Shown: in pieces, positions 32,316-35,216 of the stretch
Layout: each line of letters begins with the position of its first letter
Numbering within the stretch: the first letter of the stretch is position 1
Origin: Methanolacinia paynteri
GTDB taxonomy: Archaea > Halobacteriota > Methanomicrobia > Methanomicrobiales > Methanomicrobiaceae
NCBI RefSeq assembly: GCF_000784355.1
Contig: NZ_AXDV01000013.1
Location: 1-35,216 of the forward strand
Length of the DNA stretch: 35,216 bases
Direction: 5' to 3'
Notes under the pieces: model-generated
Told to the model about the DNA's origin: nothing
The model's input: only the letters and a program-made list of their open reading frames with translations
Databases searched by the model: none
Made by a program: the position numbers and the translations under genes

Positions 32316-32552
32316 TTATTATCATGACAATGTTGTTTTTTTTATTATTTATTGATGTGAGATTGTCTTTATAGCATGACAATTTCTGGATTAATCAAAT
32401 ATTATTTACCGTAAGCGGTTTAATTAATAATCAATAAGTGGATGTAAAAATTGGGTTGATAAGAAAGTTTTTGAAGTAAAGGAGAAATACATTCTTATAT
32501 CCTGAAGAAAAGGTACAATTGATCTTCACTCCACTGGATGGTGTATAATTAC
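32316..32552. promoter_or_regulatory. Divergent promoter region with a dyad
   Basis: This 237-base A/T-rich gap separates the FAD operon from cetZ. It contains ATTGTC at 32363-32368 facing GACAAT at 32378-32383, and CATGACAAT twice (32323-32331 and 32375-32383). A repeated CATGACAAT near both starts could be an operator for both directions. No known consensus was recognised. Confidence 0.35.
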
Positions 32553-33728
32553 ATGAGAGTCTTTTTCATTGGATTTGGACAGGCCGGCGGCAAAATAGTG
32601 GATATGTTTATAGAACAGGATAAAAAAGCGCCGGTTCGTAGTTTCAGAGGAATTGCAGTTAATACTGCAAGAACCGATCTGATGGGTCTCAAAAATATTG
32701 AATTGAGAGATCGCATTCTTATCGGGCAAACGGTCGTAAAAGGTCACGGTGTCGGTACAGACAACGTTACGGGAGCAAAGATTACTGCCGATGAGATAGA
32801 CAGTATAATCAATACAATCGATTCACGGGGAACCCATGATATCGATGCATTTATTGTCGTAGCAGGATTAGGAGGAGGTACCGGTTCTGGTGGCTCTCCC
32901 GTTCTGTGTCGTCATCTTAAGAGAATATACCGTGAGCCTGTCTACGCTGTCGGTATACTCCCTGCTCCTGAAGAAGGACGTCTCTACTCTTATAACGCAG
33001 CAAGAAGTCTGTCAACACTTGTTAATGAAGCGGATAATACATTTATATTCGACAACAGTGCCTGGAAGAATGAGGGTGAGAGTGTCAAATCTGCTTATGA
33101 ACGCCTGAATGATGAAATCGTCAGACGTTTCGGGGTACTTTTCCGCGCAGGAGAAGTCGGCAGAAGCGGAGTGGGCGAGATGGTCGTCGATTCCAGTGAG
33201 GTTATTAACACCCTTCGTGGCGGTGGCGTTAGCAGTGTAGGGTATGCTATAAGCGACAAGGTCACGCAGAGCGTAAAGCAGAAAAAAGGCCTCCTGGGCG
33301 GATTATCCGTCAAAAAGAAGGAGAATACTGAGGAAGTCCTTACAGGAGAAGATAAATCGGCAAAGATTATCGGGCTTGTCAGGAGAGCTATGCTCGGACG
33401 ACTTACGCTTCCATGCGATTATACTACTGCAGAGAGGGCTCTCGTCCTTATTGCAGGTCCTCCGGGCGAGATGGACAGGAAAGGGGTTGAAAAATCTAAG
33501 TCCTGGGTAGAAGAGAATATTGCAGGTGTTGAAGTTCGTGGTGGAGACTATCCGCTTGAAAGTTCGAAAGTTGCGGCAGTGGTCGTGCTCGCAACAATCG
33601 GAGATGCACCGAGAATCCGTGAACTTCTTGAAATTGCAAAAGAAACCAAGGAAGACGTGATAAAGTCAAAAGAAAGACGTGTAACAATGTTTGATGACGG
33701 AGAAGGAATCGATCCGTTGTTCGAATAA
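32553..33728 (+). CDS. cetZ: CetZ tubulin-like GTPase
   Basis: A 391-residue member of the tubulin/FtsZ superfamily, subfamily CetZ, which controls cell shape in haloarchaea rather than division. The N-terminus MRVFFIGFGQAGGKIVD holds the T1 loop typical of CetZ (GFGQAGG at 7-13), NTARTDL follows near 37-43, and the tubulin signature GGGTGSG is at 107-113. Compared with FtsZ at 2089 it is clearly distinct, including the REDGE-free GAP region and the insert around 240-265 rich in Lys and Glu. ATG 32553 is chosen because CetZ proteins start right before this strand; ATG 32538 would add five residues. It is followed after 22 bases by a surface protein gene. Confidence 0.93.
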   Translation: MRVFFIGFGQAGGKIVDMFIEQDKKAPVRSFRGIAVNTARTDLMGLKNIELRDRILIGQTVVKGHGVGTDNVTGAKITADEIDSIINTIDSRGTHDIDAFIVVAGLGGGTGSGGSPVLCRHLKRIYREPVYAVGILPAPEEGRLYSYNAARSLSTLVNEADNTFIFDNSAWKNEGESVKSAYERLNDEIVRRFGVLFRAGEVGRSGVGEMVVDSSEVINTLRGGGVSSVGYAISDKVTQSVKQKKGLLGGLSVKKKENTEEVLTGEDKSAKIIGLVRRAMLGRLTLPCDYTTAERALVLIAGPPGEMDRKGVEKSKSWVEENIAGVEVRGGDYPLESSKVAAVVVLATIGDAPRIRELLEIAKETKEDVIKSKERRVTMFDDGEGIDPLFE

Positions 33729-33750
33729 TATAGTGAGGTAAGGATTAAAA

Positions 33751-34863
33751 ATGAAAGTCAAATATATCTTTTTCTTAATTTTATTGTTCTCTCTTGTAAT
33801 TGTCCAGTCAGCAAGCGCGGTGAACTATGAGGCACCTACGGTAAAAATTCTCCCGGATAAGACTTCTTATACCCCGGGTGATGAAGTAACCATTACTGCA
33901 GATGTAAAACTGACAGACAGTGGGGATTATACATTTCCTGATGAGGATACTTTAAAAGCTTATACTGCACTTAAGGACCCTGAGTGGACATATGAAATAA
34001 AGATAAATGGTCACGGCAACGAAATGGAGTCATCAAAGAATCCTCTCAGCATCAGTGGATGGGAACTGAATTATCCTTCTGATAATACAATCATTATAAG
34101 CTATACCCTTACTGCTACTGTTCCTGATGTCTCAAGTACGGGAGATATGATCTTCTTCCAGATTATCCAGACAGATGAAGATGGAAATGAATACACTTCC
34201 GGGGCTGCGGATCCTGTTGAGAGGACTGTGCTGAATCCTGATGATATCGATAAACTCCAGGATATCCTTGATGATGATCTTGCTGATTTTAACGATCAGA
34301 TACAGTCCAAGCTGAATGCAGGAGTTGATGTTTCTGCTGCGCAGACAAAATACAATGAAGCAGCGGCTGATATAAAGAACTCCAAAACAGCTTCATATGA
34401 TGAAGCAAATGAACTCTTGACAGAGGCCCAGAACCTTATTAATGAAGGAGAAGTTCTTTTGAATCAGGCATGGGCGCAGATGGCAATCAATGATGCCCAG
34501 GAAACGCTTGACAGTGTAGATTTCTACCTTACAGATTTTAAGAACAACCGGAGCATGGGAAATGATGCAAGGGTAATAAACATTGAGACAAAGATCGAAT
34601 CTGCGCAATCTTCACTAAATTCTGCAAAAACGCTCTTTAATGATGCCAGCTACACCCAGGCTTACACCCTTGCCGAAACTGCAAATTCAAAAGCTTCGGA
34701 AGCACTCACATATGCAGAAGAGGTTTACGCAGAGGTTTCAAAAGGCTTCTTCCCTGATTTCGGATCCTTCACTTTCATCATTATAGGAATAATCATCGTT
34801 GTATTGGCTGTAGTAGGTTATCTCGTATATACAAGAGCCACATCCTGGGATGAATTAGGATAA
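33751..34863 (+). CDS. Anchored coiled-coil surface protein, unknown function
   Basis: I do not recognise the family. The 370-residue protein has a signal peptide (hydrophobic core 5-20, cleavage after ASA near 21-23). A beta-rich exported domain of about 130 residues follows, like an Ig-type domain (KTSYTPGDEVTITADVKL). A long helical coiled-coil region with repeated Ala/Glu/Asn heptads runs over about 155-335, and one anchor span lies at about 339-360, with RATSWDELG inside the cell. It begins at ATG 33751. With cetZ directly upstream, the two could form a pair linking a cytoskeletal protein to the envelope; this is context only. Confidence 0.75.
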   Translation: MKVKYIFFLILLFSLVIVQSASAVNYEAPTVKILPDKTSYTPGDEVTITADVKLTDSGDYTFPDEDTLKAYTALKDPEWTYEIKINGHGNEMESSKNPLSISGWELNYPSDNTIIISYTLTATVPDVSSTGDMIFFQIIQTDEDGNEYTSGAADPVERTVLNPDDIDKLQDILDDDLADFNDQIQSKLNAGVDVSAAQTKYNEAAADIKNSKTASYDEANELLTEAQNLINEGEVLLNQAWAQMAINDAQETLDSVDFYLTDFKNNRSMGNDARVINIETKIESAQSSLNSAKTLFNDASYTQAYTLAETANSKASEALTYAEEVYAEVSKGFFPDFGSFTFIIIGIIIVVLAVVGYLVYTRATSWDELG

Positions 34864-34967
34864 TTTAATTTTTCAAATTACTCTTTTATTTTTATTTTAT
34901 TTTTCGATCAGCTTTGAAAATTGTGATATTCTGAATTTTTTTCAATGACTTTTAGTCACTATTTTAA
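34864..34967. other. A/T-rich 3' region of the surface protein gene
   Basis: An A/T-rich stretch with several T runs, which would serve as a terminator after the surface protein gene. No gene or other signal was seen before the repeat copy begins at about 34968. Confidence 0.4.
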
Positions 34968-35216
34968 GATTCAGGGAGGGGCAGGCATCCCCCCTGCTCC
35001 AGAATGGATTTTTGTCGGTTTCAAAACTCTCAACAACTGAGTATGTTCCAGATAGTTAATCTCTCCCGGTCAAAAGGCCGGGCTATCGCAAGCGCAAAGC
35101 CCTGGGGTCAGGGCGTGTTCGCTGAGCCTGCGAAGCGAACTTGCGCAAGGGTTGCTTCTAAAAAATATTTACTATAAATAGAAAGGGAGGGGGAGATCCC
35201 CCTCCCTATGACCCTC
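34968..35216 (+). repeat. Structured non-coding repeat, copy 3, followed by the start of another unit
   Basis: A direct copy relative to copy 1, in which an A/B-type G-rich dyad (about 34971-34998) looks fused. The spacer keeps TCAAAACTC and TTAATCTCTCCCGG. The C module has CCCGG at 35065-35069 paired to CCGGG at 35078-35082, but without the inner hairpin seen in copies 1 and 2. The D module pairs GTTCGC at 35117-35122 with GCGAAC at 35135-35140 around a longer loop. From 35185 a perfect 10-bp dyad with a two-base loop (35185-35206) begins, like the start of the window. So a further unit probably continues beyond the edge. Confidence 0.72.

Noticed and set aside
1..35216. tRNA, rRNA, CRISPR array, insertion sequence or integrase
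   Set aside because: No cloverleaf, rRNA segment, regularly spaced repeats, transposase or integrase motif was found. The repeats at 1, 25.5 and 35 kb are not CRISPR-like: they are long, few and internally hairpinned.

Overview
The window reads as a methanogenic euryarchaeon, most probably of the class Methanomicrobia and likely the order Methanomicrobiales. This is inferred from the mix of archaeal r-proteins (P1 stalk, L7Ae, S28e, L24e), SecE/Spt5/FtsZ, the F420H2 oxidase FprA with rubredoxins and superoxide reductase, HypF, the archaeal helicase with a DUF5814-type layout, CetZ and a PBP-PAS signalling protein without a kinase domain. Genes are dense, with TTG and GTG starts, ATGA-type overlaps and T-rich terminators. 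No rRNA, tRNA, CRISPR, transposase or integrase was seen.

Layout, left to right. (1) 1-275: a structured non-coding repeat. (2) 315-6363 (+): a housekeeping block of a LOG-like protein, D-aminoacyl-tRNA deacylase, FtsZ, SecE, Spt5, then uL11, uL1, uL10 and P1. The leaders of uL11 and uL1 fold into two-helix structures that run into the ribosome binding sites. (3) 6572-11690 (+): a surface module with a 6-TM protein coupled to a 1061-residue exported protein, then a two-repeat PEGA-like protein. (4) 11792-14037 (+): a receiver-only response regulator and a PBP-PAS signalling protein that lacks a kinase ATPase domain. (5) 14097-17877 (-): PdxT/PdxS (pyridoxal phosphate) and HypF (NiFe-hydrogenase maturation). 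(6) 18051-21371 (+): two winged-helix proteins overlapping a helicase gene. (7) 22003-23925 (+): two rubredoxins, FprA and superoxide reductase, an oxygen-defence operon, followed by TrkH at 24000-25460. (8) 25495-25862: a second, inverted copy of the repeat. (9) 25937-27173 (-): L7Ae-S28e-L24e-Ndk, with a kink-turn-like leader before L7Ae. (10) 27388-32315 (-): a four-gene membrane/glycan operon (FAD oxidoreductase, GT2, LPG-synthase-like TM protein, DUF2298-like GT-C-type membrane protein), whose last gene seems to start at a CTG overlapping the previous stop. (11) 32553-34863 (+): CetZ and an anchored coiled-coil surface protein. (12) 34968-35216: a third repeat copy, running into the start of another unit.

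The most novel-looking items are the multi-hairpin repeat, whose GACAAG-loop hairpin keeps its pairing while the stem changes; the RNA switches in the r-protein leaders; the non-canonical CTG start; and the two uncharacterised surface modules. All assignments come from reading the sequence and knowledge of the families. No database search was run.
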